Source: Lycorma delicatula (taxonomy: Eukaryota; Arthropoda; Insecta; Hemiptera; Fulgoridae). Taken from it: 64,000 nt of DNA. Every line of letters starts with the position of its first letter. Positions within the stretch are counted from its first letter, which is position 1. The DNA is taken from assembly GCF_047948215.1 (NCBI RefSeq), contig NC_134463.1:96934657-96998656 (forward strand), read 5' to 3'. Below the pieces are notes generated by a model, which worked only from the letters and a program-made list of their open reading frames with translations, was not told where the DNA came from and did not search any database. Shown here in pieces: positions 1 to 10,745 of the stretch. Position numbers and translations under genes: made by a program.

Positions 1-1366
1 CCAAGCGACCGAATTTGAAACTGTACTTTTCTTCGAAAAGTCGGTAAAAATTCAATTACGTGAACATGCAGTAAAATTACATTTAATATAAATATCCTTA
101 TATTATTTTCTATTCGGTTTTAAATAAATTAAATAATAAATCGTATATTAAAAGTATATCTTGTAATTAAATATGCACGTTTATTATTCAAATCGAATTA
201 AAACAAATTTGTATTTAATATTTATACGAATTAATTTATGTATTTGTACTGTTTTTAGCTTCAGTTTTAATGTTATCGATAAATCTGAATTAAATACTTA
301 TTACGGTAACTAGAGAGCGTTGCTAATCATCATCTATTTATTGCTGTATAGAGTAAGGTTATTAGACTGGAGGGGGAAAGTAGATTGTACCGGGCGAGTG
401 GTGCGTTATTGGACAGGTGTGCATGTTTGAACCTGTCGGATTTTGTTGGTTGTTATTGTTTTATATGTTATCTCGGTGCATAATTCTCTTATTATGTGAA
501 TGTTGCGTTACATTCGGAACGTGGTTTTCTTCGTCTTAATTGATAAAGTAAGTTATTAATTTCATGTTATTACAATTATTTATTATAAAAATAGGTAAAT
601 AATTTTCAAAAAATACTATTTGTTTCTTTAATCGGATGTAATCTAATTAAGTGACGGATTATATATAAATTAATAGCATTACGCCATTAATTTTTATCAT
701 TTAAATTTACTGACCGCTATAAAAATTTGTTAACTAATGATAATTTAACAGAATCTGACCTTCAATTAATTGATTAATTAATAATCATCTCTAATAATAA
801 CTACAGTTTTATATATATTTTGTTGACGATAAAACTTCAAATAAATTTATCAGGATTATTAGAAATACGATTTGGTTAATATTTAAACAACTTTTAACTA
901 GTTTATATACCTCGGACAGGTCAATATAACTTAAAAGTGCATTACTATTTTACGGGTTTTCTCCTAATTTTCAATTTTTTTGCAAAATATCTAATAACCA
1001 TACAAAAATGAAGGATACTTTTTCGGAATTTCTCCCCTGAAACTTTTCTATTTTTTTAAGTATATATGACGAATCGTAACATCATAACCTAATCACACAT
1101 AATCTACACTCGATTCGCTCGCCAACCTCGTCTAACTAACGATAAATATACAAATTATATATGACAATGATGCAATTTTTAATAATGACTATAAACTATT
1201 TGTTGTATTCTTATTTATGTGAACTTCTATGGCATCACCGACATAAGGATGACGATTTATTCGATTTTTGTTACTTCAACGTATTAGCGATTTTCATTCT
1301 GCAACATAATTATCGTTTAGTAAAATAAGTATTGTATTGTGTTTATAAAAGTAATCGTAATAATTG
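1..1366. other. AT-rich non-coding stretch with a short repeat match
   Basis: No convincing coding sequence or complete transposon is visible. Positions 1087-1141 (rich in CTCG/TCGCTCG, ending GTCTAACTAACG) align at roughly 80 percent by eye with the reverse complement of 48639-48694, so they belong to a dispersed repeat (family G). Confidence 0.6.
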
Positions 1367-1985
1367 TTTTTTTTTTTTTTTTTTTTTTTTGTCTTCAGTC
1401 ATTTGACTGGTTTGATGCAGCTCTCCAAGATTCCCTATCTAGTGCTAGTCGTTTCATTTCAGTATACCCTCTACATCCTACATCCCTAACAATTTGTTTT
1501 ACATATTCCAAACTTGGCCTGCCTACACAATTTTTCCCTTCTACCTGTCCTTCCAAAATTAAAGCGACTATTCCAGGATGCCTTAGTATGTGGCCTATAA
1601 GTCTGTCTCATCTTTTAACTATATTTTTCCAAATGCTTCTTTCTTCATCTATTTGCCGCAATACCTCCTCATTTGTCACTTTATCCACCCATCTGAGTTT
1701 TAACATTCTCCTATAGCACCACATTTCAAAAGCTTCTAACCTTTTCTTCTCAGATACTCCGATTGTCCAAGTTTCACTTCCATATAAAGCGACACTCCAA
1801 ACATACACTTTCAAAAATCTTTTCCTGACATTGAAATTAATTTTTGATGTAAACAACTTATATTTCTTACTGAAGGCTCGTTTAGCTTGTGCTATTCGGC
1901 ATTTTATATCGCTCCTGCTTCGTCCATCTTTAGTAATTCTACTTCCCAAATAACAAAATTCTTCTACCTCCTTTAAATATGTTAT
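1367..1985 (-). pseudogene. RTE-like LINE, 3' end of reverse transcriptase ORF plus poly-A tail (5'-truncated)
   Basis: Read on the minus strand this is the C-terminal part of a non-LTR retrotransposon polyprotein. The open frame at 1949-1608 shows IT.DGRSRSDI, then KVYVWSVALYGSETWT, EAFEMWCYRRMLK and VTNEEVLRQI. This is the segment downstream of the polymerase core that is typical of insect endonuclease-reverse-transcriptase LINEs of RTE type; the clade call is from memory of the family. The catalytic YxDD region and the endonuclease are absent, so the copy is 5'-truncated, as usual for target-primed insertion. The 3' end carries the tail ATGACTGAAGAC followed by a 24-nt A-run on the minus strand (T-run at 1367-1390). 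The copy stops about 20 bp short of the Helitron end at 2004. Relatives lie at 3811-4056 and 53706-54178. Confidence 0.8.
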
Positions 1986-2003
1986 ATTTAAAAATATATT
2001 ATA

Positions 2004-3056
2004 CTAGCCGCTCGGCCCGGCTTCGCCGGACCTCCCAGCCAGGCCTCGCTTCGTTCGGCGCTTTGGTTTTCCAGGTTTCCAAAGTTTTTTTTCAACTGGA
2101 AAATTTTTGACTTTATCAGCTTTACTCCAAGTTAAGGGCTTAATGTTTTTAGAAAAAATTTCATGCACATTAGATACGTTATCTGATATCAGAAAATCCA
2201 TTTTTTTAAATTTACCGACATGGGCTTTGTAATAATTCATGGGCTGTGTGTATTCGGTCGCTTTCCAGTCGTGAGTGTCTTTCGTCTTCAGTCTCTGCCG
2301 CACGAACAGCTTTCATCATACGTGCTTTTTTTTTTGTATTTCTCCCAATTGAAGAATGTCTTTTAGGCACGGTATGTTGTTTTGAAAAAAAGATTACAGA
2401 ATTTAAAAGATTGCAGTTAAATACTTTACACGCCTTAAATTAGTAACACACACATGATAAATAAAAGCAGCTGTTTATTTATGTTTTTAAACAGCTGTAA
2501 AAAATTGTAAATGAATGAATCGTAAAAATTACATATGCATGCGCGCTAAATCGATTGAAACTTAGGAATAACTGTACGTTAAAACTTCAGCCCTTTTCAA
2601 AATCGATCAATTCAATATTGAAAAAAAATGTCAGCTAAAAATTAAATTTTTCTTCAAAATCAAAGTCATTTTGAAAATTTAAATTCAAAAATGTCAAAAT
2701 TGTTAAAAATTAACTTCTACACGTATAACTAGATAACGTAAAATCGTTAAGTATCGTCAAAATTGGAACTCGAATCCGCATCGAATTGAAAAAAACAAAC
2801 TAAAATCACTTGAAATTTAATTTAAATTTGAACTTTAACTGTGCGAACAAATGAATCCAATGTTGTCAAAATGGAAAAAAGTAACTTTAACGCCGATAAC
2901 TCGCAACCGTTATGTCGGTGATCCAAAAAAATTAGCCTATGTTCACCGCAGGGCTTCAAAGTGTAGGTGTGCAAAATTTTAGACAAATCTGTCCGGTCTC
3001 GAGTTAAGTTGAAACAGGCAGACAAACAAACATTGATTTTTATATATATATATATG
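2004..3056 (-). mobile_element. Non-autonomous Helitron (copy 1)
   Basis: On the minus strand the element ends with hairpin CCGGC-GAA-GCCGG, then GCCGAGCGG and a terminal CTAG at 2007-2004, followed by T (A at 2003 on the plus strand). A hairpin a few bases before CTRR, inserted before T, is the Helitron 3' signature. The other end (about 2940-3056) carries AAAATTAGCCTATGTTCACC, CAAATCTGTCC and ACAGGCAGACAAACAAAC, matching the same end of the copy at 38401-40389. The 5' terminus here has decayed into a TA run, so the outer boundary is approximate. No Rep/helicase domain is present. A short broken reading frame remains at 2212-2370. Confidence 0.7.
2212..2370 (-). pseudogene. Leader fragment of a Helitron-encoded protein
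   Basis: The minus-strand frame from 2370 reads VPKRHSSIGR..., with GTG where the second Helitron copy has ATG. It continues through a basic stretch (NTKKKAR) to AAETEDERHSRLESDR and stops after 52 codons. The PKR start and the R..ET.E.R..RLE..R pattern resemble the basic N-terminal region that precedes the Rep domain in Helitron proteins. The copy at 39739-39840 starts MPKRLRSQLSR and also ends in ET-rich residues. Past the stop, the adjacent frame (minus strand, 2303 down to 2004) stays open and may be the frameshifted continuation. It has lost its start and all catalytic parts. Confidence 0.5.
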
Positions 3057-3441
3057 GAAGGTGAATTTTTAATTATACTCTTGTTTCACCAAAATAATTT
3101 TACCTAATCGTTAAAATACAACATATTTTCAATGTGTTGGGTGATGTTAGGTAAGTGTATAGCGTCTGGATTTTCATAGTTCTTTAATATCTTAAATATC
3201 TTGTTTTGAAACACTGAATACGGAAAAAAAATCCGTTCACAAAAATACGTGCTTGTATGTTGATATTTATTTCGTTTTATATCACCTCAAGAAATAAATA
3301 TCTAGATTTATTCTGATATTTATTATATTGTGGTGGGTTTAAGACAAAATTTATTTAGATGACTTCTATATACATATGTAGGGGATTGATAACATAACAT
3401 TTATGTAAAGATCTATCTACAGGGTAAGGAAAAACAGAGGT
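3057..3441. other. Non-coding spacer
   Basis: AT-rich sequence between the Helitron and the 3442 ORF. A purine-rich stretch (GGGTAAGGAAAAACAGAGG) directly precedes the ATG. No TATA box or splice site can be assigned with confidence. Confidence 0.5.
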
Positions 3442-3804
3442 ATGAGGTATCATTTCTCTACAAAAATCAGAACAGTAAATTTTATCTTGCTTATTTTTTT
3501 TTTGTTTATTCTTTTTACAAAAAACTACACCCTACCCAAAGATTTTGAAGTACATGAAACTCATAAACTGTTTGGTTTTATAAATTCTATTGTAACTGAA
3601 GAATTTAATGATCATGAGTCATTTATTGAAGTCATCCTAACTAATCCCAGTCGCAAGAAACGAGCTTTAATTTGTCACGCTTCGTTCTCCTTTCGAAATA
3701 TTCATCAAAATAACACTGTCATTCCGAAAACATTTATGAGACTAACAATTAATTATGAAAATACAATAAAATTAATGAAAACAATATTCGGTTTAAATCT
3801 ATAG
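3442..3804 (+). CDS. Hypothetical small secreted or membrane-anchored protein (120 aa)
   Basis: Not recognised. The frame has a real ATG and runs 120 codons in a sequence where open frames of this length are uncommon. Residues 1-12 are basic (MRYHFSTKIRTV) and 13-26 form a very hydrophobic segment (NFILLIFFLFILFT), which looks like a signal peptide or signal anchor. The rest is mixed and soluble-looking. Residues about 71-74 are RKKR, a candidate proprotein-convertase site, followed by ALICHASFSF with the only cysteine. If secreted and cleaved, the product would be a C-terminal peptide of about 46 residues. A 5'-truncated LINE begins about 7 bp after the stop codon, so a native 3' UTR is missing or displaced. 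Alternatives are a chance frame or one exon of a larger gene. No homologue was recognised. Confidence 0.35.
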   Translation: MRYHFSTKIRTVNFILLIFFLFILFTKNYTLPKDFEVHETHKLFGFINSIVTEEFNDHESFIEVILTNPSRKKRALICHASFSFRNIHQNNTVIPKTFMRLTINYENTIKLMKTIFGLNL

Positions 3805-3810
3805 TGTTAA

Positions 3811-4056
3811 TAGGTGTTGCGGCAAATTGATGAAGAAAGAAGGATTTGGAAAAATATAGTTAAAAGAAGAGACAGATTTACAGACCACATATTAAGGTAT
3901 CTTGGAATTGTCGCTTTACTATTGGAGGGGCAGGTAGAAGGGAAAAATTGTGCACGTAGGCAACGTTTGTAATTTGTAAAACAAATTGTTAGGAATGTAG
4001 GACGTAGGGGGCATACCGAAATCAAATGAGTATTACTAGATAGGAATCTTGAAAAA
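3811..4056 (+). pseudogene. RTE-like LINE 3' fragment (5'-truncated)
   Basis: Starts GGTGTTGCGGCAAATTGATG, matching the minus strand of 1367-1985 near the VLRQIDEER codons, and runs on the plus strand through AATATAGTTAAAAGAAGAGA to CTAGATAGGAATCTTG. It corresponds to the last part of the ORF and the 3' UTR of the same LINE. It is degenerate and lacks the polymerase core. The family B repeat follows immediately. Confidence 0.75.
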
Positions 4057-4061
4057 CAAAT

Positions 4062-4315
4062 TAAAAAAAAAAGGAGATAAAGTCAGATTTGAATCGATGT
4101 TACCTTCCCCTTGTAAGATACAAAATATTTCATTAAGATTTTATTTAGCTGGAACTAAAGAAAATAAGTACCACTTATGATATATCTTTGAAACTATGAG
4201 GGCTTATTACCACAGTTAAGAAAAATTCCAATATCCAATTTTTTTTTGGATTTTGGACTTTTCTGGTCCAGGCGATTGCAATCAAAATGGGAGCTGTACA
4301 CTAGATGTTGATTCG
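4062..4315 (+). repeat. Interspersed repeat family B, partial copy
   Basis: Contains AAGTACCACTTATGATATAT, CCAATTTTTTTTGGATTTTG and AACTAGATGTT-like text shared in the same order with 10060-10745 and, on the opposite strand, 45064-46160. It is truncated on both sides. No coding potential is visible in any copy. Confidence 0.75.
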
Positions 4316-4329
4316 GAATTATCACCAAA

Positions 4330-4357
4330 GATTATCCAGGTCCTGACCTGGATAATC
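4330..4357. repeat. Perfect 13-bp inverted repeat with 2-nt loop
   Basis: GATTATCCAGGTC at 4330-4342 pairs with GACCTGGATAATC at 4345-4357 around CT. It sits just downstream of the family B fragment. Function unknown. Confidence 0.8.
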
Positions 4358-4740
4358 GAGTTATCGATTTAAAGACTGCTAATGGTCAAGTACGAAGACC
4401 TGTGCATAAATTATGTTTGCTGCCATTGCCTTACGATTAATTGAATATTATTTATTTTAAAAAATCCTTTCACTTATTACTAAATGACAATATAAAAAAA
4501 TAATAATTTTGTTAATTTGTTATTGTATCTTACTATTGTAAAATAAATATACTGGGCATTCGATTGCATTATAGCAGCATACTTGGTTTATCTATGTCTG
4601 TCACATTATAAAAAAATTATTGAATCATATTACTGGTATAATTTAACTTGTATTATTATAACATTTATGTAACTTATAACTTAATTATATTGATGTTATT
4701 GTATTATTATAAGAAAAGAGAACTTCTTTTTTGACGGGCA
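4358..4740. other. AT-rich spacer
   Basis: TATT-rich sequence without a supported gene or element. Confidence 0.5.
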
Positions 4741-5000
4741 GTTTGTTAAGATTCATTTACAGTGTTTATCGGTTTACCTAATGTAAACAGAGGGGGTATC
4801 AAGAGCTTTTATATTAAGAACGAGGGACACGTTGAGAGATCTTTTCAGGTTTTAGTTGTTATTTATCAGTTTTATTCTCATAACTATGTGAATAATGAAC
4901 ACAGCGGGGTCCAGAGACGAGACTAGACGGGGAGCTAAACGGCTAGTAAATTTTTATTATGTTTATGTCTGTTTGCATTTTAATTAGGTCAATACCTTCT
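4741..5000 (+). repeat. Possible interspersed repeat family F
   Basis: The part around 4859-4930 (TTATTCTCATAACTATG, AATAATGAACACAG) resembles 55634-55680 (TTATTCTCACAAGCATG, GATAATGAACCCAG). Boundaries are unknown, and with two diverged copies the assignment is tentative. Confidence 0.35.
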
Positions 5001-5024
5001 TTAACTTAGTTATGTAATGATGAA

Positions 5025-5213
5025 AATATCTGCCGAGACATTTGCATCTGTGGTATTCTGACAGAGGCAACTGATGATTGTGTCGTGTTATCAAGTTTAG
5101 AAGGTCTAAAATCTATAAGATGAAAGGATAAAGCCCATCATGGCTAGGGACGGTCGGAGCTGTGTGGCGACCATGATCGTCAAGACGGCGGGTGTCTTTC
5201 TCTACGGGGGTAA
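5025..5213 (+). repeat. Family E: LINE 3' UTR-like fragment
   Basis: Contains TCTGCCGAGACATTTGCATC, a GTGTGGCGACCATGA block and a terminal CTACGGGGGTAAGG. The same blocks occur in order at 62220-62412 and, in reverse, at 19257-19600 and 29408-29745. At 62 kb this block lies downstream of a LINE ORF remnant, so family E is probably the 3' UTR of that LINE. Confidence 0.65.
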
Positions 5214-6310
5214 GGATATTAAATTAAATAAATTTACGATTTTTAATAAATTGATGGTTATTAAGTAATCGAAAAAAATGTTCCCGTAGTGATAGAATTC
5301 GCGAAATTGATAATGTATTATTTTTAAGTCGTATGTAATACTGTGTTAAGATTATTTAATAAAATTGATTGAAGTACGTATTTTTTCTATATTCTGTATT
5401 TCTCTAAATAGTTTTAAGCATTTATTTAAGCATTTCAATTAAATAGTTTTAAGCATTGTACATTTATTAAAAAGATAAAACTTTGTAAAACGTATTTATA
5501 TTAATCTAAATACGATTATATATATTTAAATACCTGTACGGATTTCCTACTTCGATTTCATAAGACGCTTATGTCAGTAATTTACAAAATTGAAAGTTGG
5601 AGTATATACACATTTGTATTCATATTCACGTAAGCGATTTGTTACGTACATATACGTCCATAAAATAGTTTACAAAACAGTAAAATTTAGTTTTCAAAGC
5701 TACCGTAAATATATAATACCTTGCGCTATTCTGCAAAGCTTTTATGTTATAGAGTGTACAGATATTCATCGGTGTTTTATGGTAGTGCATATTTCGCGTA
5801 GTAAAATGAAATGGATGTATTCAAATAGATACTTAAATGTTAAATATCACTTTTAATCCAAGTTACTATTCTCTTGGAATTAATAATTTTTTTTTAATTA
5901 AAATTTTATTTATTATTTAAAAAAAATAATATGCATACAAAAATAAATATTTTATTGAATAAAATATGTAATATAATTGATATTCAGATCTTGGAAAGAC
6001 TTCATGTCGCATTTTATCGAGTATTTTATTTATTTACCCTGAATCGCTCGGTTTATTTTTTCATTTTGATTTATGTTACGTGTCATTTTTATCCTTTTAT
6101 TAGATTTTTCTCTCTGTTTTTATTGACATGCTCATAACTGTTTCCCTCTTGACATAGTTAATTTTTCTAAAGTTTTACCTATATTTTCTAGTTTATTTTA
6201 TAAATTTCGATTTTGGCAAATTATTTTTATGTATTTGTATTTGTTATGCTTAATATTATTTATCTATTTTTTTATTCATAAAATCATGTAAGAATCTTAG
6301 CGTGATCTTG
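5214..6310. other. AT-rich non-coding stretch
   Basis: Open frames here (for example 5590-5856 and 5931-6137) are low-complexity, start at non-ATG codons or show no recognisable motif. No element was found. Confidence 0.5.
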
Positions 6311-6312
6311 TA

Positions 6313-6981
6313 CGAGGTATGTGAGAAAAGTAATGAGACTGACTTTTTACTTACCAAAGTTTTTATTTTTTTCACGTTTCTTCGATTGTCCTTCTGTTCA
6401 GTTGCGAGGTTTTTCGGCACCGATTTCGCACAAACCTTTCTCACGTTCAAATCATGTGTCAAAATTTGATGTACGGTGAAACTGTTTAAATTTAACTGTT
6501 CGCTCTTCATTCTTATTGTTAAACGACGATCTGTCTCACAAGAACCCTCACACGGTCAACGTTTTCGTCAGTTTTGAAGTTGAAGGTTCCCCTGAGCGAG
6601 GTTGATCTTCAACGTGTTCTAGGCCTTCCAAAAATGATTTGTGCCAGCGGAAAACTTGCGCTCTTGATAAGCAATGTTCCCCATAGTCCTGTTTCAATTA
6701 TTCAAAGGTCACACTCGCAGATTCCCCAACTTTAACACAAAACTTGATCGCACAACGTCGCTTTAAATTCCGATGATCCATTTTCGTAACACATAACAAA
6801 AACACAACTTCACTGGTGGCGCTGTCAAAAATAATGTGTTGGCTGAACGGAGTTGAAACTCGTACTGAGCATGTGGAAGGGATAAACAAACCGGTCTAGC
6901 ACAGATCGGTAGACACAGCGTTGCCAGATCGCTCGCAGTATTGCAGTGTTACCAATCTCATTACGTTTCCCACACACCTCG
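6313..6981 (-). mobile_element. Mariner deletion derivative, 669 bp, with TIRs and TA duplications
   Basis: Terminal inverted repeats of about 28 bp: left CGAGGTATGTGAGAAAAGTA, right (reverse complement) CGAGGTGTGTGGGAAACGTA. TA dinucleotides at 6311-6312 and 6982-6983 are the expected mariner target duplication. A full mariner is about 1.3 kb, so roughly half the element is missing. The transposase N-terminus is present on the minus strand but the catalytic domain is gone: coding text runs straight from the DNA-binding region into the 3' TIR. The element resembles a MITE-generating derivative. Confidence 0.88.
6380..6781 (-). pseudogene. Mariner transposase, N-terminal DNA-binding domain only
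   Basis: The minus-strand start at 6781 reads MDHRNLKRRCAIKFCVKVGE, then SASVTFE, and is closed by TAA. After the stop the same frame continues LKQDYGEHCLSRAQVFRWH and KSFLEGLEHVEDQPRSG. A frameshift then leads to LNLNSFTVHQILTHDLN and VRKVCAKSVPKNLATEQKD. These are the two helix-turn-helix regions and linker of mariner transposases, which bind the TIRs. The whole DD(34)D catalytic core is deleted just after EQKDNRRNV. One in-frame stop plus one frameshift make it a pseudogene. Confidence 0.85.
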
Positions 6982-7033
6982 TATCATCTAACAACACCAC
7001 AGATTTCTTTCTAAAGACGATTCAACATCCTTG

Positions 7034-7200
7034 TTTATAAAAAAAAGTGATGTGGAGACCATTTGACTTCCTTGTACGCCTATTAAATTACATATACAAA
7101 CTTTTTCTGCACTTCATTTAAACTTATTTCATTTGAAAGTGAGATACGATCCTCCAATTCTTTTATAAAGTGAGTAGTTACACAATTGTATTGTGGTGGA
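7034..7200 (+). repeat. Family B, partial copy
   Basis: TGACTTCCTTGTACGCCTAT, ACATATACAAACTTTTTCTG and GAAAGTGAGATACGATCCTC match the minus strand of 46360-46490 and the start of the copy at 10060. Confidence 0.65.
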
Positions 7201-8571
7201 CACCAAATTGCATCACCTTTTTTTTGTGGTGTTCATATCAGCATTTTATATTAGTTAATACGTATATTAATATTGTTTCACCTCGCTCAAGTAGTTAATG
7301 TGGTGAGAACATGTCGGATCTACAACCGTATTCGTAACGTAAATATGCTTCATATTTCAAAACCGGGAGATACTACTAGGTGGTAGAAATAAGTTTGGAT
7401 CTACGTAATTACAGAATTATTATATTACACTGTGTTTGAAATGTTTGTTCACCATCTTGGATCCTAACAATGAATAATTTTTGTTTTATTTGGAAGTTAG
7501 AAATGTGACGCATGATTTTCATGTAAATTTTTACGAGAAAAACGATGGAAAATCCCATTTATCGATAAACGTATTTTTTAGTTATAAACAATCAAAGTTG
7601 CAAAAATGGAAAAATCGCGGTAATAATAAAACGAGCTAAAACGTCACGTAGTAACTTTTTATATTTTGTATTACCTTCAGAATTATATCCACTAACAAAC
7701 TTTAAACTGTTAATGTTGGAATTAACCTCCCAAAGGTTAATAATAGATGTGTGTGTTTTATCGTTTCTTGAGATTGCATAATTTACATTATAAATTTGTT
7801 TACCAGTAAGTTATAAATATTGAAAATTTCTTTTTACACAATGTTTTTATTTTTTGTTTGTTTTAACGTTGAACGGCTTAGCTGAAAGTAAATTCTTGGC
7901 TGAAATGGTGGGAATGATTTATATGGGAAGGATTAGATACATCCAATTTACTAAGTAATTTAATTTTATAATTAGGAACATGAAAGCGTTCAAACGTTAC
8001 CAATTCAAGACGTTTTTTAAGAAAGTCTGCGACAAACTTTACGCATTTCACGTCTTGACATAAAGAGTCTTTGCTTTTTACCCTACTTCAAAAAAAGGAT
8101 GTTATCTATTTGACCCGTATAGTTTTTTATGTTTGTTTCGGTATAACTTTTTTTCTATTAATCCAAATGAAATAAATCTTGTTGCAATTAATGAAACAAG
8201 ATTTTTACAATATTGTCGCAGCTGATTTTCGCGGTGGTACCATAATGTTGAAAACATGTTTTATACACAAAAAAATTGGTTTGAAAATTGACGAAAAGGT
8301 TTTTTCGCTGTCCGGCGGGTAAGTAGGGACAGTGGGAATCCTGATGTTCCACATGTATGGGTCACGTTAGATGATATTATATATCTTCTGTAGGACAGGT
8401 AATGGAGTTTTTACACAAGATATGTAGTGCTGTTCATAAAAATTATCAAATCAAAAATCGAGATATCTCGTCTTAAGTCTTTCAGATACAATATACAGTA
8501 TCGGTAGGGACAGTGAGAGAATCTTATAATTCTTCATATTTGCATCACATTACATAGTCTAGATAACGGTT

Positions 8572-8606
<35 letters not shown>

Positions 8607-10059
8607 TCATGAAATCGATTGAAAGAATAGGTCACTCAATTCGATATCTTAAACGATTAAGGAATAAGGTAGTTGTTTCAAATTCGGTTTCTGAGAAACT
8701 TTGGGCATTTATGAAAAATATAATTTAATTTTAATTTAAAACAAGGATTGAAACATTAAAAAAATAATTAAAATCTTCCTAGTAAAAATCCAGAATAAAC
8801 ATATTGGTCAGTCCCGACTTCATTTCCTTTTTATTTGTAATATTAAGATATTTCTTTCTTTCTATAAATGTAAAAAAAACTTATTATTTTGTTCCTCCCA
8901 TGGCATTATTAAAATTAGTATTTCTTTATATATCAAACAACACACATCACACTCACAATATCATTTATACATATAAAGGTTTATAAAGAATTTACTCTAT
9001 TTGTATATTTAATTGATATCCATGAAGTAGTCCTGTGGTGAAAAATAATGTAAAGAAATTCTATTATGTGAATCTACACATATCTTAAAAAAGTCTAAAC
9101 CTTTGTACCGTAAGATTTCGATTTCTGTTTTAATGATTCGTCTGTTGCTTAAATCATTGCCTGTTTACTCATTATGGATACAAAAAATTAAAAAAAAAAG
9201 GAATGCATACTTTTATTTATCGACTGGCTAACTCGATTTTTTTTGGAGGGAGTGGGTGGAGTATTAATTCGTTTCCAATTTAGTATCTACTAATCTTGTG
9301 TATTTATTTGTAATTTCGTATAGATTATAATAATAAATTTTTATTGCATAAAGCATTTTTTTTACTAATAAAATTCTTAGCATTTATCTGGAGCTATGTA
9401 AATGTAATGTTATCTGGAGCTATATGTAAAATATTATCTACGTTGTTTAATTAATAGCATTATGTAAAATACTAATTTTAATTACCAACATTCTAAATTA
9501 ACTCGGTGTTTTACGGTATATTTATATTGTGTATATATAAAATTAGTGCTTTATAAAAATTTTTAAAACTTTTTCGTATTTGTTCGGTCATTTGTAAAAC
9601 ATTAACTGTTGTAAAGGAGTTGTTTAATGATTAGGAAAATTTTAATGTAGTACACATTTGTTTTTTTATGCGAGTTAACACGTAATTTAGAACAAAAGAA
9701 AAAGTTATCGTTTATAATTTTTATTCTTTAATTTCTTTTTCTCTCTTCATTTATGTATATTACTATAATTAGCTTCATACTTCATTTTCATTTACCTGCC
9801 TTCTTTTATAATTAGTTTAATTACTTTTATTTTATAAATTTAATTGAGGGTAAGTGGTGAATGTTATCGCCCAAGAAGATAGTTTTATTTCTTCTTCTTT
9901 TTTTTTCATGAATTAAAACAGGATATTCGATCAACCTTTTATATTATTTGGTATTAAAAATTACGTAAAATTTCTAATCTTGTGATTTGTTATTTATAAA
10001 TCTAAAATGTGCGCTTTCATATTTTAAGAGTTTAAATTGCAAATGATGCTCAAAAATAA
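7201..10059. other. Long AT-rich gene-free stretch
   Basis: No coding region supported. A 29-nt T-run lies at 8575-8603. Two diverged direct repeats begin GTAGGGACAGTG at about 8321 and 8508. Everything else is unremarkable AT-rich DNA. Confidence 0.5.
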
Positions 10060-10745
10060 AAATCTGATATGGACAGCACATGACTTCCTTGTATGCCTAT
10101 TAAATAACATATATTTGTTATATATTTATATATTTTTTTAAATATTTTTTTTGTTTGTTATTATTGAATTATTGTAAAACCTCTTTACAATCAGAGGCTA
10201 ATAATTATTAATAAATCTATATATTTAAATTAAAAAAAAAAGTTAAAAAAAAAGGAAATGAAGTTGCATTCGAACCGATATGCCTTCCCTTGTGAGATTC
10301 AAATATTTCATTAATTAAAATTTTATTTGGCTATAACTGTGGAACGAATGAAAATAAGTACCACTTATGATATATCGTTGAAAAGCTCTCGATGAGAACT
10401 TATTACTGCAGTTAATTAAAACTAGATCAAAAGTGTCTAAAAAGAGTCCAAAATCCAATTTTTTTTGGATTTTGGACACTATTAGTCTAGTCGATTGTAA
10501 TTAAAAGGGAAGGTGCACAACTAGATGTTACAGCAGTTCTAAATCCAAAATTTCAGCATCCTACGGCTAATCGTTTTTGAGTTATGCGAGATACATACGT
10601 ACATACAGACGTCACGCCGAAACTAATCAAATTAGATGCCGGGACGGTAAAAATGGATATTTCCGTTGAAATTTCAAAACCGAATTTTTCGCGATTACAA
10701 TACTTTCTTGTACGAAGTACTAGGAAGTAGTCTTACTTTTTAGCA
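10060..10745 (+). repeat. Family B, longest uninterrupted copy
   Basis: Begins near AATCTGATATGGACAGCACA, carries an AT-rich middle with ACCTCTTTACAATCAGAGG, then GTACCACTTATGATATATCG, GGATTTTGGACACTATTAGT, AGTTATGCGAGATACATACG and CAGACGTCACGCCGAAACTA. It ends in a near-palindrome, CTTTCTTGTACGAAGTAC. At least four further copies lie in this window. No ORF, poly-A tail or terminal repeat was found, so the class is unknown; it may be a non-autonomous element. Confidence 0.75.

Noticed and set aside
5590..5856. 88-residue plus-strand protein
   Set aside because: Starts at TTG, shows no domain and has the composition of random AT-rich sequence.
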